A stretch of DNA of 64,000 nt, from the NCBI GenBank assembly GCA_025617745.1, contig CM046871.1:34652294-34716293 (forward strand), given 5' to 3'. The position numbers and the translations under genes were made by a program. Under the pieces are notes generated by a model that was not told where the DNA came from, did no database searches, and was given only the letters and a program-made list of their open reading frames with translations. This stretch comes from Heliocidaris erythrogramma (lineage: Eukaryota > Echinodermata > Echinoidea > Camarodonta > Echinometridae). This document shows positions 46,601 through 54,300 of the stretch, one piece after another (position 1 is the first letter of the stretch; each line of letters starts with the position of its first letter).

Positions 46601-48346
46601 CAATCCCTCCAGGTGAAGTCACAGCCATGTCACCCTCTGGTTGGAGCTTACAGAGGTATTTGACAGAGAAGTCCTGTGCACTGGGCGATAAGACAATCGT
46701 TGCGAGACTATCAACCGATGTCAGCTCCAGAGAATGATCAGGGTGCTCGCTGAAGGTACACTTTCCACTAGAGTTTGACCATTCTACTCGGGTGATATCA
46801 GCATACAATTCCTGGGAACACAAATACCAGTCATGTTGCTTGTCAGTGATGTGAAATTTGCTTCAGGCTTTATTTTGTCAAACATATTTGAGAGACAAGG
46901 GCTTGGATGTTTGGGCCAGGATTGAAGTTATAGTGTACCAATCACCTGAAAAACCATTGGATTACAGCTAGAATGTAACCTCAAAAAACTTTATGTGACC
47001 TTCTGTGGGTCAACAATTAAGGAGTATGAAGAAAATAAAGTAAAACAGTTCAGTTGAGTGCGGGCCCTATTCTGTGAGAGTGCTTACTGGTCCATAGATT
47101 GGTCTACTAGCAAGTTGCTGTCATGTTTATTTAGAGAGTATTTAACCCCTTACATGTCACCAGATTTTTGAGCAATTGTCTAAAATGAACTTTCATGAGT
47201 TGAATATTAATGTTCAATGAGTTTTTTTCTTGAGCAAACTGGGCAAAGATTAATTGCATAAGAATAAATTATTGGAGGGGCAGGTTTCTGTATTTTTTCA
47301 AGCCATTCTGAGCCTAAACAAAATGTTCAACACTCACATTTTGGGACGGGATTTACCGCCCACGGCATGGTAGGGGTTAAACTTGCAATATCTCTTTACA
47401 GAATTAATAATTGAAGCTCATACTTTGAATATCGTATGGCGACATGAAACCCTTAACATACAGATACAGAGCAAAATATTTGTTGATGATTGGCACACTT
47501 TAAAAATTCATTTAATCCTACAAAATGCAACAGAGCAATTTTCCCAGCATGTGTCTTATCATCTTTTTGTTGTGTACATCTAGACATATTCATTTAAAGT
47601 AGCTTCATCATAGGGAAATCACAATGAAATTGTTGCAACTTTTAGTGCAAATAAAATTCCACCATAAACTATTCCTCAACATCAGAAAGAAATTATAATA
47701 TTCCAAGAGAGTATTACTGATAAAACTTTTTATTTGTTACTTAGTTTAATAAATATTAAAGAAATTAGAACTGTAAATTTAATCTTAAAATTAAATGCTT
47801 TAGACGGATTACAGAAAATGATCACTGTGTGTCATGCATTATGATTTATATTCAAATGATAAAAATTGTTTATCTTGTGTTCTTGGCAATATTTAATGTA
47901 AAAATCCTAGGTTTTAGTTTGAAAAGGCTTCATAAATTTTCTGAATATTAACAGAAGGGATAATGTACAGTACTTTCCCCACACACGTGCACACTTCCTC
48001 TTACCAATGGTATATCTCCTTGAGACGTTGCAGTGCAAAGGAAAGGGCTGGAGGCAAATCTGTTTCTGAACTCCAGAGCTGCCATAACCTTTGACCTGCA
48101 TCTGCTGGTGACAAAGCATGTCCTCTGTTGGGTCCTGGTAGAAGTATAGAGAGGATGACTTGGTCCTGGACCTGGTCCTAGACCTCGTTTGTTATACGGG
48201 TGTGAGACTCCATGGCCGGTAGGTGGATCGTAAATGAAGCAGGACCCACATGGGGAGAGCTGCACCCTGGATCCATCCATGAACATCATCTCCACTGCAT
48301 CATCACATGTCATCACCATGGAAACAGGCACTGCCTCAGAAGCCAT
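28658..48346 (-). CDS. C5orf34: C5orf34 homologue, whole gene model (7 exons plus 1 candidate)
   Basis: Exons in order are 48346-48005, 46811-46208, 45095-44864, 39992-39783, 39430-39364, 37844-37599, 34483-34392, and possibly 28709-28658. All seven firm exons have GT and AG borders and phases that join without a stop, giving 597 codons. The human protein is uncharacterised; I recall it carrying two domains of unknown function, one at each end. The sequence shows three strand-turn units with a D-G or N-G turn (MMFMDGSRVQL, IEIYPGNGDVL, IKGYFNDEVTM). These look similar to polo-box strands, but that is inference. No signal peptide or membrane segment is evident. Introns are dominated by repeats. 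The gene is divergent from the ceramidase. Confidence 0.8.
28822..28953. mobile_element. Hairpin MITE
   Basis: GGGGCCTGTAACATAAAGAG at the left is the reverse complement of CTCTTTATGTTACAGGCCCC at the right. The arms continue through repeated GATCAATCTTACGATC-type text. Length is about 132 bp and it is non-coding. In the model with candidate exon 8 it would lie in the last intron. Confidence 0.85.
29931..30390 (+). pseudogene. Non-LTR retrotransposon 3' end inside the foldback
   Basis: The reading frame ends FSEPTLWSHLPPHIIKCSSL then YSFKAKLR and a stop at about 30037. This matches the usual LINE ORF2 terminus (W..LP..I...SL..FK..L). About 320 bp further on, AAATAAAGTTGAATTGAAAA forms the terminal tail. 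The piece is 5'-truncated. Confidence 0.65.
31040..31700 (-). pseudogene. Second non-LTR retrotransposon 3' end inside the foldback
   Basis: Minus-strand text encodes a degenerate ORF2 terminus: GIPFLP then, in another frame, PEIKNMTLMYSFKRAAKNHL followed by IKQYS. A long AT-rich 3' region ends near 31040 in repeated AAATCAAAATAAAT. It is a separate element from 29931-30390. Confidence 0.55.
32544..34391. other. C5orf34 intron (if exon 8 is right) or downstream DNA
   Basis: No further exon found. A fragment of the SINE body lies at about 34080-34200 (TATCGGGTACC, CACCTGGGTGGAGAG, GTCTTGCCAAA). T/G-rich low complexity at 33240-33365 gives spurious Lys/Gln-rich frames on the minus strand. Confidence 0.5.
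34392..34483 (-). CDS. C5orf34: C5orf34 homologue, exon 7
   Basis: The acceptor CATTCTACATACAG precedes 92 bases encoding EVNDRETVFTVVLPGGCRKM and VTSLNPGAYL. The donor is AAG/GTTTGT. It enters in phase 0 and leaves in phase 2. It aligns in order and length with the human segment that has F.DG followed by I.H.EPYERY. The V..PGG.R arrangement resembles a beta-hairpin of polo-box type, which is my own reading and not an established assignment. Confidence 0.75.
34484..35255. other. Intron, no gene seen
   Basis: A GATGGGAGGTCAAT unit is repeated in tandem at about 34609-34652. AT-rich repeats with GGAAAGGAAATATATT text follow at 34850-35000. The Phe-rich antisense frames are repeat artefacts. 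Confidence 0.5.
35256..35839. repeat. 292-bp tandem duplication of a transposon end and its flank
   Basis: Units 35256-35547 and 35548-35839 are almost identical, starting TACGGATATAAAATATACAA. Each contains about 82 bp of flanking DNA and about 210 bp of the left end of the Tc1-like element. The duplication therefore happened after that element inserted. Confidence 0.9.
35338..37282. mobile_element. Tc1-like element rearranged into a 1.9-kb palindrome
   Basis: The ends CAGTTAACAACAAAATTATT and their complement at 37263-37282 are flanked by TATA. The arms, each roughly 700-900 bp, can be matched nearly to the middle through GGTATGAATAATTTTGAACA-type text, GATATCAGGCCA and CATCCTCAAGGAGATTG. 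The left arm, on the minus strand, and the right arm, on the plus strand, contain decayed text that looks like transposase 3' sequence. Both arms carry this same end, as if two transposon halves were joined head to head. It lies in a C5orf34 intron. Confidence 0.7.
37339..37460. mobile_element. Hairpin MITE
   Basis: AATGCCTCCGTTAGACAC and GTGTCTAACGGAGTCATT are inverted. The centre is the palindrome GGCTTCTTCAGGAAATGG paired with TTTCCTGAAGAAGCC. It lies 139 bp downstream of C5orf34 exon 6 in its intron. Confidence 0.8.
37599..37844 (-). CDS. C5orf34: C5orf34 homologue, exon 6
   Basis: The exon encodes 82 residues, starting HLARRVMSSLYARQSNPITQ. The core ILIERSIIPGLGQMEAYSNG and VIKGYFNDEVTMETI aligns with human LKESLIPSVG then YSDDKVHAIF.DG. 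The donor is TTGCAG/GTAACA. The acceptor region reads TTTCTTTGCAGAG: only the second AG (exon start 37844) keeps the phase from exon 5, because the first AG would give a stop within seven codons. About 28 residues before ILIER have no human counterpart. Confidence 0.75.
37845..39363. other. C5orf34 intron with one hairpin repeat
   Basis: A hairpin at 38080-38160 pairs TCGTCGCATCAGTG with CACTGATGCGACGA. A 52-bp tandem duplication with CTTTTTGCCATTGCAAGTAT occurs at 38608-38700. No exon seen. Confidence 0.6.
39364..39430 (-). CDS. C5orf34: C5orf34 homologue, exon 5
   Basis: A short 67-base exon with acceptor CTCTCTTTCAG and donor GGCAG/GTAATA. It completes an Arg codon and encodes LLQCVLVHQRTIGEGHNLCC then WQ. 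Human C5orf34 has ILQ then C, and HNYRICCWK, at the same place. This supports an exon too short to stand out by length alone. Confidence 0.75.
39598..39741. mobile_element. Hairpin MITE
   Basis: GCCCTGTTTCATAACAACTG and CAAGTTTCATGAAACAGGGC are inverted ends. The centre AGCTTCAAGGATTTCAGTAG is the complement of that in the 4600 and 45289 elements. It lies in the C5orf34 intron, 42 bp from exon 4. Confidence 0.75.
39783..39992 (-). CDS. C5orf34: C5orf34 homologue, exon 4
   Basis: The acceptor is CTTGTCTTAAAACAG and the donor TTCTAG/GTAATT. It encodes LFWDPIPSIEIYPGNGDVLT and continues through SFFRLVKV to YIIADLVRRG. Human C5orf34 has NSIEIYPGDGSVF and then a similar run to VRSLIK. Phases 2 and 2 match exons 3 and 5. 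The upstream intron carries a tandem-repeat element whose end is only about 10 bp from this acceptor. Confidence 0.85.
40003..41736. mobile_element. Repeat element with five tandem 330-bp units in a C5orf34 intron
   Basis: The ends GCTCACCTGAGG and CTCAGGTGAGC are inverted. The right end carries a CACGACGCACGACGGACGAC-like array before CAATAGCTCACTCGAGCC. The anchor TTTGGTTGAATTCCGATCAT starts at 40231, 40563, 40920, 41247 and 41578, giving periods of 327-357 bp. Most of the variation comes from a C-tract in each unit, the longest being 36 C at 40631-40666. Open frames rich in Pro follow the period and are not genes. Confidence 0.75.
41880..43391. mobile_element. 1.5-kb TIR element with AAAACGTCCCC subterminal repeats
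   Basis: A perfect 8-bp duplication CAGATTAC flanks it (41872-41879 and 43392-43399). The ends GCTTACCAGTCAAAACGTCC and, in complement, GGTATCCGGTCAAAACGTCC are followed by about five more CAAAACGTCC repeats on each side. Inside, a 170-bp segment is duplicated at 42556-42727 and 43009-43182 (both contain GTTTTGAAAGTGCACCCAAA). The 8-bp duplication suits a hAT-type non-autonomous element. There is no transposase. It lies in a C5orf34 intron. Confidence 0.8.
43400..44863. other. C5orf34 intron, no exon seen
   Basis: An A-rich AAAT/AAAAT low-complexity tract lies at about 44290-44420, after a C-run. Short frames elsewhere have no recognised motif. Confidence 0.5.
44864..45095 (-). CDS. C5orf34: C5orf34 homologue, exon 3
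   Basis: The acceptor is CTCTCTATACAG and the donor TTTACAG/GTACAT. It encodes DETSDHDGN then LPPSLPLSCAQSHLHKHHWR and ends VLVVGGVVYR. Human C5orf34 has LSLSCPVPHLHRW and later VWYKGVTYRLT in the same order. The start codon base is supplied by exon 2 (phase 1) and the end is phase 2. Confidence 0.85.
45289..45435. mobile_element. Hairpin MITE
   Basis: GGGCCCTGTTTCATAAAACT and TTTTATGAAACAGGACCC are inverted ends. The centre has GAAATCCTTGCATCTGATTG, as in 4600-4736. It lies in a C5orf34 intron. Confidence 0.75.
45624..45801. mobile_element. Hairpin MITE with GGGGTGTTGCAAGAAA ends
   Basis: ATGGGGTGTTGCAAGAAACT and its counterpart TTTTCTTGCAACACCCCAT are inverted. Internal TTGCAATCGATTGCAA-type text also pairs. 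The 116- and 92-codon frames across it arise from this repeat. Confidence 0.8.
46208..46811 (-). CDS. C5orf34: C5orf34 homologue, exon 2
   Basis: The acceptor GTGTTCCCAG and the donor AATG/GTAAGA bound 604 bases. The exon begins ELYADITRVEWSNSSG (human: DITEVRW) and continues to FSVKYLCKLQ (human: FTVHFLCKVS). It has a poorly conserved acidic linker, then FWYTWVVQNHSVSHCPWYWR followed by YPLDLLL (human: YTWVKQCWSVAACPEEWKYPL). The match of three separated blocks makes this the clearest exon of the gene. Confidence 0.9.
48005..48346 (-). CDS. C5orf34: C5orf34 homologue, exon 1 (start codon)
   Basis: It encodes 114 residues from MASEAVPVSMVMTCDDAVEM to TATSQGDIPL and ends at TTG/GTAAGA in phase 0. 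The block MFMDGSRVQLSPCGSCF (about residues 21-37) corresponds to human YVDGSTLQLSPCGSEF. RTCFVTS.....ALEFRN...CPFL-like text follows, as in the human protein. The ATG at 48346 gives the expected N-terminal distance to that block. A 5' non-coding exon may exist upstream. Confidence 0.85.
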
Positions 48347-49239
48347 CGCTGCTGAAGTAGTAGTTATAGACTACACTGTAAATACTAAAGATTAAAAGAC
48401 AGAAATTGTATTTATGTAATTATATTAAAGATCACATTGCAAGAAAATTCCATCAAAATAAATATTGGCTAAATACTTATTATTGCATAGATGGCATAAA
48501 TTATACAAGGTTATCCAAATTCAACGCTTGGAAACATTTGAATTAATGATTATTATCAATTATAAAACGGTAAAATACAGCCCCCGATATAGCAGCTGAA
48601 GAGCTCCTTGAACGCTGCTGAGATGTGTGACGACACACGAAGGACCAGTCCTGTCTAAGCAGACGATGTCCCATAACATCTTACACATTTTTCAGTGCCT
48701 GTTTTGTCATCTCCTCTTCACTTATTTCTCTTACTTGACTAGCGTCAGTCTTAACCCATTGCATACGGGAACCGGGTGGTCCATGTATTAACCTCATGGA
48801 AATGAGAGAATTCAGTAGTCAACGGGTTAATGTTAGTCTGTTGCCTCACTCTTAACTTCGTGTATGGTATTATTTTGATGAAAAATGCAGCGTTAAAAAA
48901 ATAAAGGAATCAGTCACTTGTAAACAAAATAAGACGCCATTGTATTTTCAGCTGCTTGCACCGGGGCATGTTCGGCGTTTCAAGAGGGAACGAATACAAT
49001 CTGTGATATTATTCGGAGGGCTTTTCAATTTGAAGATGGGGTTTATTTCATTGATCATTGACCCTTCTCCTGTGTATACAATCAAACGGTTTTAGTTATC
49101 AGAATCAGTTTCACTTTCCCTTTTAGAATGGTGTGAAATAAGGTCATGTTAAATATACCAAACTCTTTATAATTTGATAAATAATTCCTCTAAAGATTAA
49201 TTTTATATTATTCCGGATATTCCATTATTCTAAAGAGTG
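48347..49239. other. Upstream of C5orf34; no promoter motif called
   Basis: AT-rich sequence between the two divergent start codons. I see no convincing TATA box or CpG island. A short inverted repeat near 48755-48835 pairs TTAACCCATTGCATACGGG with complement text at 48820 (CAACGGGTTAA) and may be another small MITE. Confidence 0.35.
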
Positions 49240-49430
49240 TGTAGGCCCTAATTGGGTTTTTACAGACGTGTATCAATCAGATATGATTATTTACGTCTGG
49301 GACCGACCTTTTAAGTTTAACGTCACCATCCGAAAGACGTGACTCAGTCTCGAACCTGGGTCCGCTGAATCAGTTTATAACTTCCACTGGTAGCTGGATT
49401 ACAGGCGCACGCCACAACGCCACAACGCCT
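49240..49430 (-). mobile_element. SINE with a 7SL-RNA-like head
   Basis: On the minus strand the head at 49428-49386 reads GGCGTTGTGGCGTGCGCCTG then TAATCCAGCTACC. This resembles the 5' domain of 7SL RNA (GGTGGCGCGTGCCTGTAGTCCCAGCTAC in human, split here as GGTGGCGCGTGCC and TGTAGTCCCAGCTAC). It is followed by AGGTTCGAGACTGAG, a good B box, at 49356-49342. A tail contains TTTCGGATGGTGACGTTAAA and ends near GGGCCTACAC. The head carries a small duplication of CGTTGTGG. Either a SINE family or a lone 7SL pseudogene would fit. Confidence 0.5.
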
Positions 49431-49471
49431 CAAAGTGTTATTTCAGGGTATTTTCCAGTGCTAAGAACGAG

Positions 49472-49589
49472 AAAAGTTTGTGTTTGTTGCGTGTTTTGTT
49501 TTATTAACAATGTTACAACAATATTACAATCGCGCAGTTACACGTGTGCACAGACATGGGCACTGCGCAGACTTGGGCACTCTAGCCAT
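49472..49589 (-). mobile_element. Truncated copy of the T1 element (copy 3)
   Basis: On the minus strand it starts ATGGCTAGAGTGCCCAAGTC at 49589 and follows the T1 family through ACACGCAACAAACACAAACT. It then stops at about 49472. It lies next to the 7SL-like SINE. Confidence 0.8.
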
Positions 49590-50362
49590 ACTGGCAGGAG
49601 CGGCTGGGCCTGGCCTGGGACTCTTGTGGGAGCCGAATCTAATTTAACCGCAGGCGTAGCGGCGCGGTACCTGCCCTGCCCCCTTGCCCTGGCCGCGCCA
49701 TTGGCCATTCCATTGGCATTGCCATTGGCATGGGCATAGTCCTCTCCCAATCGTTGCCATAATACGAAGGCTATAATCTTAACTTGTTTGCAAAATTATT
49801 ACCTTATGTTGGCTAACCTATCTCATATGGTCTAACAACTTGATATGAATGAACACGTAACGGTACCTGACATTCGAAAACAAATCGATGAATTGATGTC
49901 AACATAAACAAACGAATATCGCGCCAGGTCTAATTCTGAACACATCGATTATATTCTCTCTATTATTCTCCGATAATATATGGTAGCAAAGGTGCTAAAA
50001 CACTAAAGAAAAAATGTTTGATCAAACGCTACAGTAGACTCTCTTTCTACTAGTTGTATATTTCATATTTCATATTTTTAAAGTATAATAATATGTTAAA
50101 AGTTTAATTCCAAAAAAAATAAGAAAAGTCAGATATCTATTCATAATTCATAATCAATTTATTGTATTTCATTATTTATCAGATCTTTTAAAGACACCGC
50201 CCTTTCCACTATGCCCTTTATCTATTATTATTATTATTATTATTATTACTTATAACGCGCTTTTCCCATCTACAGTGTATATTACGAGGACTAAAATCTC
50301 GCTTGAATGAACACTCGCCAGAGCATGCAGTTAGATAGCTAGCTTCCACCGCTAGCAGGCTA
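49590..50362. other. Intergenic DNA between divergent genes
   Basis: A GC-rich patch at 49590-49745 has repeats of GCCATTGG and CCTGCC. An ATT microsatellite at 50224-50247 is followed by ACTTATAACGCGCTTTTCCC, which may be the end of an unclassified SINE. No exon seen. Confidence 0.45.
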
Positions 50363-51158
50363 CTATGGGGCGCCAAGTGTAAAGTGCCTATTCCGTTACA
50401 AAATTGCCTCATTTCGTGACAAAATTCACTCAAAACTTCTAAAAATTCTATTTTGTAACAGAATGAATTCTGTTACAAAATGAAAATGGACAAAATGATT
50501 TTGTTAATTCTATTTTGTAACAGAATGAATTCTGTTACAAAATGAAAATGGACAAAATGATTTTGTTAATTCTATTTTGTAACAGAATGATTCTGTTACA
50601 AAATGAAAATGAACAAAATCATTTTGTCCTGTCCATTTTGTAACAGCTATAATTTGGTTACAGAATGAAATGGACAAAATTATTTTGTCCTGTCAATTTT
50701 GTAACAGAATGATTTTGTTACAAAATAGAATGGACAAAATTATTTTGTCCTGTCAGTTTTGTAACAAAATGAACCGTTGTTCAATAATTTTGTAACAGAA
50801 TAGTTTTGTTACAAAACGACATAGACAAAATCATTTCGTCCTTACTATTTTGTAACAGAATGATTTCGTTACAAAATGAAAATGGACAAAATTATTTTGT
50901 AATGTCAATTTTGTAACAGAATGATTTCGTTACAGAATAAAATGGGAGTGTAAAATATTTTGTCACAAAATAAATTTTTGTTACAGAATGAAAATGGTCA
51001 GAATCATTTTGTTACAGAATAACCTTTCCAAATTCATTTTGTAACAAAATGAACCGTTGTTCAATAATTTTGTAACAGAAGACAGTTTTGAGTGAATTTT
51101 GTCACGAAATGAGGCAATTTTGTAACGGAATAGGCACTTTACACTTGGCGCCCCATAG
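50363..51158. mobile_element. Foldback element filled with TTTTGTTACAAAAT palindromes (family F5)
   Basis: Ends of about 73 bp, starting CTATGGGGCGCCAAGTGTAA, are near-perfect inverted repeats. GCTA flanks both sides (50359-50362 and 51159-51162). The interior consists of about a dozen units of TTTTGTAACAGAATGATTTT and GAAAATGGACAAAAT, nearly all themselves palindromic. No protein is encoded. Frames that cross the ends (50218-50433 and 51088-51471) are artefacts. It ends 126 bp before the ceramidase start codon, so it sits in or next to the promoter or 5' UTR. Confidence 0.85.
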
Positions 51159-51284
51159 GCTACAGGTGGGATGCGTGGCGGCTGCTACGCTACACTACAG
51201 CATTCCGTGTTTGAATGCAGCTTGTTGTGCATTGATCGTGTCGCAAGTGGTGGCAACAACGATCTTCCGAGAAAACACAAAATC
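51159..51284 (+). other. Presumed 5' untranslated region of the ceramidase
   Basis: This 126-bp stretch lies between the foldback element and the ATG. It has CG-containing text but no clear TATA or initiator. Whether transcription starts here or inside the foldback element cannot be told. Confidence 0.4.
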
Positions 51285-51399
51285 ATGGCTCCTGCTCCGC
51301 CGTCTCCAGATGATTCAGAAGGATATTGGGGTCCTCCAACATCTACCCTCGACTGGTGTGAAGAGAATTATGTGTCTTCATATTACATTGCAGAATACT
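51285..51399 (+). CDS. ACER3: Ceramidase exon 1
   Basis: It encodes residues 1-38, [20 protein letters not shown] then [18 protein letters not shown], plus the first base of Trp39. The start follows AAAATC and gives a protein start nearly collinear with human ACER3 (four residues longer). The donor is CT/GTAAGT at 51400. That donor lies in the 9- to 11-bp target duplication of a T1 element. Confidence 0.93.
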
Positions 51400-54300
51400 G
51401 TAAGTATGGCTAGAGTGCCCAAGTCTGCGCAGTGCCCATGTCTGCGCAGACGCGTAACTGCGCGATTCTAATAAAACAAAACACGCAACGAACACAAACT
51501 TTTCATCTTTATCATAGCGATAAGTATTCATGCAAAAACGAGTCATAATAATGAAAAAAGGTCTTATTTCAAACCTTTTATTCACAAGCCTCAAAATGTT
51601 GTCTTTCACGTCAAAACTCCCGAACTGCGTGTAAAATGAATGAGTGCGCAGACATGGGGCACCATTGATTTTGCAATGTTGAAATGACACAGCCACCGTT
51701 TCTTGTGAAAATGGCATTGTTCTTGCTCTAATTTTGATAAGATTTTTTGCAGACTTACTCTTTAGAATATCAGGAATAATATAAAAATAAACTTTAGAGG
51801 AATATTGAAGAAATTCTTGTTCATTTTCAGGTCAAAACCTTAGGTGCGCAGACATGGGGCTCCCCATCATACTGTAAGTGAAAGAGAGAGGGGGGGGGCG
51901 GAGAGGGGGGGGGGGAGGGGGGAGAGATATAAGTGCTCCTTCAATGATGGAAATTGAATTGAATTGAATTGAATTGAAAATTAGTTACTGTGGTGGATCT
52001 CCGATAACAACGGAGGAAGGATACGAAAGAAGAAGGATACGAAAGAAGAAGAACAGAAGAAGAAGAAGAAGAAGAAGATGAGTGATTGCATTCACAGTAC
52101 ACTCATCTTGGTTCCCAAACCAACTGGATTTTTTCCTTTCCATTGCCATTGCCATTGGACTGGTTGTTAGGACTATCAATGAGTATCACTGAAGTGTAAC
52201 ATAGAAAGAATGAATTGTTTTCTGGACTAAAGACTAAAGCTTGAACAATTCGAATTAGTGCTAACCATGCTAACAGTAACAGCTTAAGTTAGAATTAGTA
52301 TTAAAGTTAGAAATTAGATTAACACAAATAACACTGTAGTGATAATATGTTTCAACATCGGTAAGTCTTTTTCAGTCAACACATTGTTAATGGTCGTTAA
52401 TTAATTTCTTAAACACTTGTATTGTAGTCTTCTTCTTCTTCTTCTTCTTCTTCTTCTTCTCCTCCTCCCTCTCCTTCTCCTTCTTTTTCTTCTTTTTCTT
52501 CTTTTTCTTCTGCTTCTTCTTTCTCTCCTTCTCTTTCTTCTCCTCCAACTTCTCCAACTTCTCCTCCCTTCTCATCCTTCTTCTTTTTACTCTGCCTCCT
52601 TCACTCCTGAAGATTCTTGTAGTCAACACAGTATTAAGATTTAAGGTCATTAAGGTAGAGGATTTAAGGGATTCATTGAATTATTATTTTGATTATGCCC
52701 ACATTCCCCACACCATTAGGAATGCAGCAATGTTTTATAAAGTTTTATAAAGATGAAAATCTCGCCAAGTTTAATCATGATCATGGGACTTTGATTGTTG
52801 TTGTACCTTTGCGAACAAGTTTGGTTTTTTTTCACTGAATTTTTTTTGTGTGTTTTTTCTTTCTTTTCATATCTTCCTTTTTTTGTATGCAGGGAATACA
52901 ATTTCAAACCTGTTTATGATTGTGTTACCCATAGTCTCCAGTGTGTACATGTGGAAAGAAAAGGTAGAAATGAGATTTATATTGGCTAATCTTGGTCTGC
53001 TAGGTAAGTTAATTTCTATTCAACATGTTATATTTTCATATAGTAGTAATTAATATTGAATAATATTAACATTAATTCAAAAGTAATATTATATTAATAT
53101 TTTGTTTTGGTATAAGCCTAAGATATGCTTCCAAAGTGATTTTTGAAATTATACTTTGTGTGTTTCATATAACGATTTATACACATGTATGTGTATAATT
53201 TACAATTATACACATACATGTAAATTGTTTAGAAACTTGCTTTTTAATATAATCTCGGAAAGAGAATTGATGGTAATATAAGTAAAAACTCTTCAAAATT
53301 TGATAAAATTGTTTGAATTTGTTCCACCACTGAAAAGATTCCTGACTCAGATATTTAAAGCCTTCATGTATGATACAATTACTTTTCATTTTTTTTAATC
53401 CACCTCGAGTTTGGACGAATGAAAATAGAAATCTGTATAAAGTTGTAATGGGCATACAGTCTGATAAGCTTTACAGCTGATTGAATAAGGAAAGGAAGCA
53501 TATTATTATCTGGCTTGAAACTGAGCCATATGACTGGGAAATTATAAAAGCAAGCAATTTGCATCTTAGTCAAACTTAGCGGCCAAATACTGCACCATTT
53601 GCATTCTAAGCAAACCGTTTCTGTATATTTATATGTGCATTTTATTCATCATTTATTCAGTTGTTGGAATTGGATCATGGTCTTTTCATATGACATTGCT
53701 GTATGGCAATCTAACTTAGAAGGCCAAATACTGCGCCATTTGCATTCTAAGCAAAGCAGTTTCAGTATATACACTCATCCAAAAAAGTAAGTTCCCCCCT
53801 ATAGCATTTTTGGATATTTCTCAAAAAGTAATTTACCGATTTTCATAATTCAAATGGGAATGGATAGGAAATTTTATTACTCATAACATGAATGGCATAT
53901 CATTGCCACCAGATATCATTATTGGTGTAAAAAAATGCATTTTATGTCAAAATGCATGGGGAAAAAAGTTGCACTTAAGGTTATATGAAGCATATTGTGT
54001 ACATTTCCTATGCAAGTTAGCGAATGACCTTTTTAAATTGTTATGTAATTCTCAGGAATTTCTTCAGGTACAATATGCTTCCCTATTAAACTGTATGCTC
54101 ATGAAAAGAAAGAGATAGAGAAATATGCAATAAACCATGCTTAAAAGTTCAGAATCATGAGTGATTGTTTGATTATTTGTGTAAAAGTCAATGCAAATCA
54201 CTAAAGTGCAACTTTTTTTTCCATGCATTTTGACATAAAATGCATTTTTTCACACCAATAATGTTATCTGGTGGCAATGATATATGCCATTCATGTTAAA

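Noticed and set aside
50430..51080. Second regularly spaced repeat array near a gene start
   Set aside because: Units differ in length, lack unique spacers, and lie inside inverted ends, so it is mobile-element satellite and not CRISPR.
51088..51471. 127-codon open frame starting in the foldback end and crossing exon 1
   Set aside because: It reads the ceramidase exon in the wrong frame and continues into the T1 element. The exon frame with family homology starts at 51285.
52387..52650. Lys/Glu-rich and Leu-rich frames on opposite strands
   Set aside because: Both are translations of a long CTT/CTC microsatellite in ceramidase intron 1.
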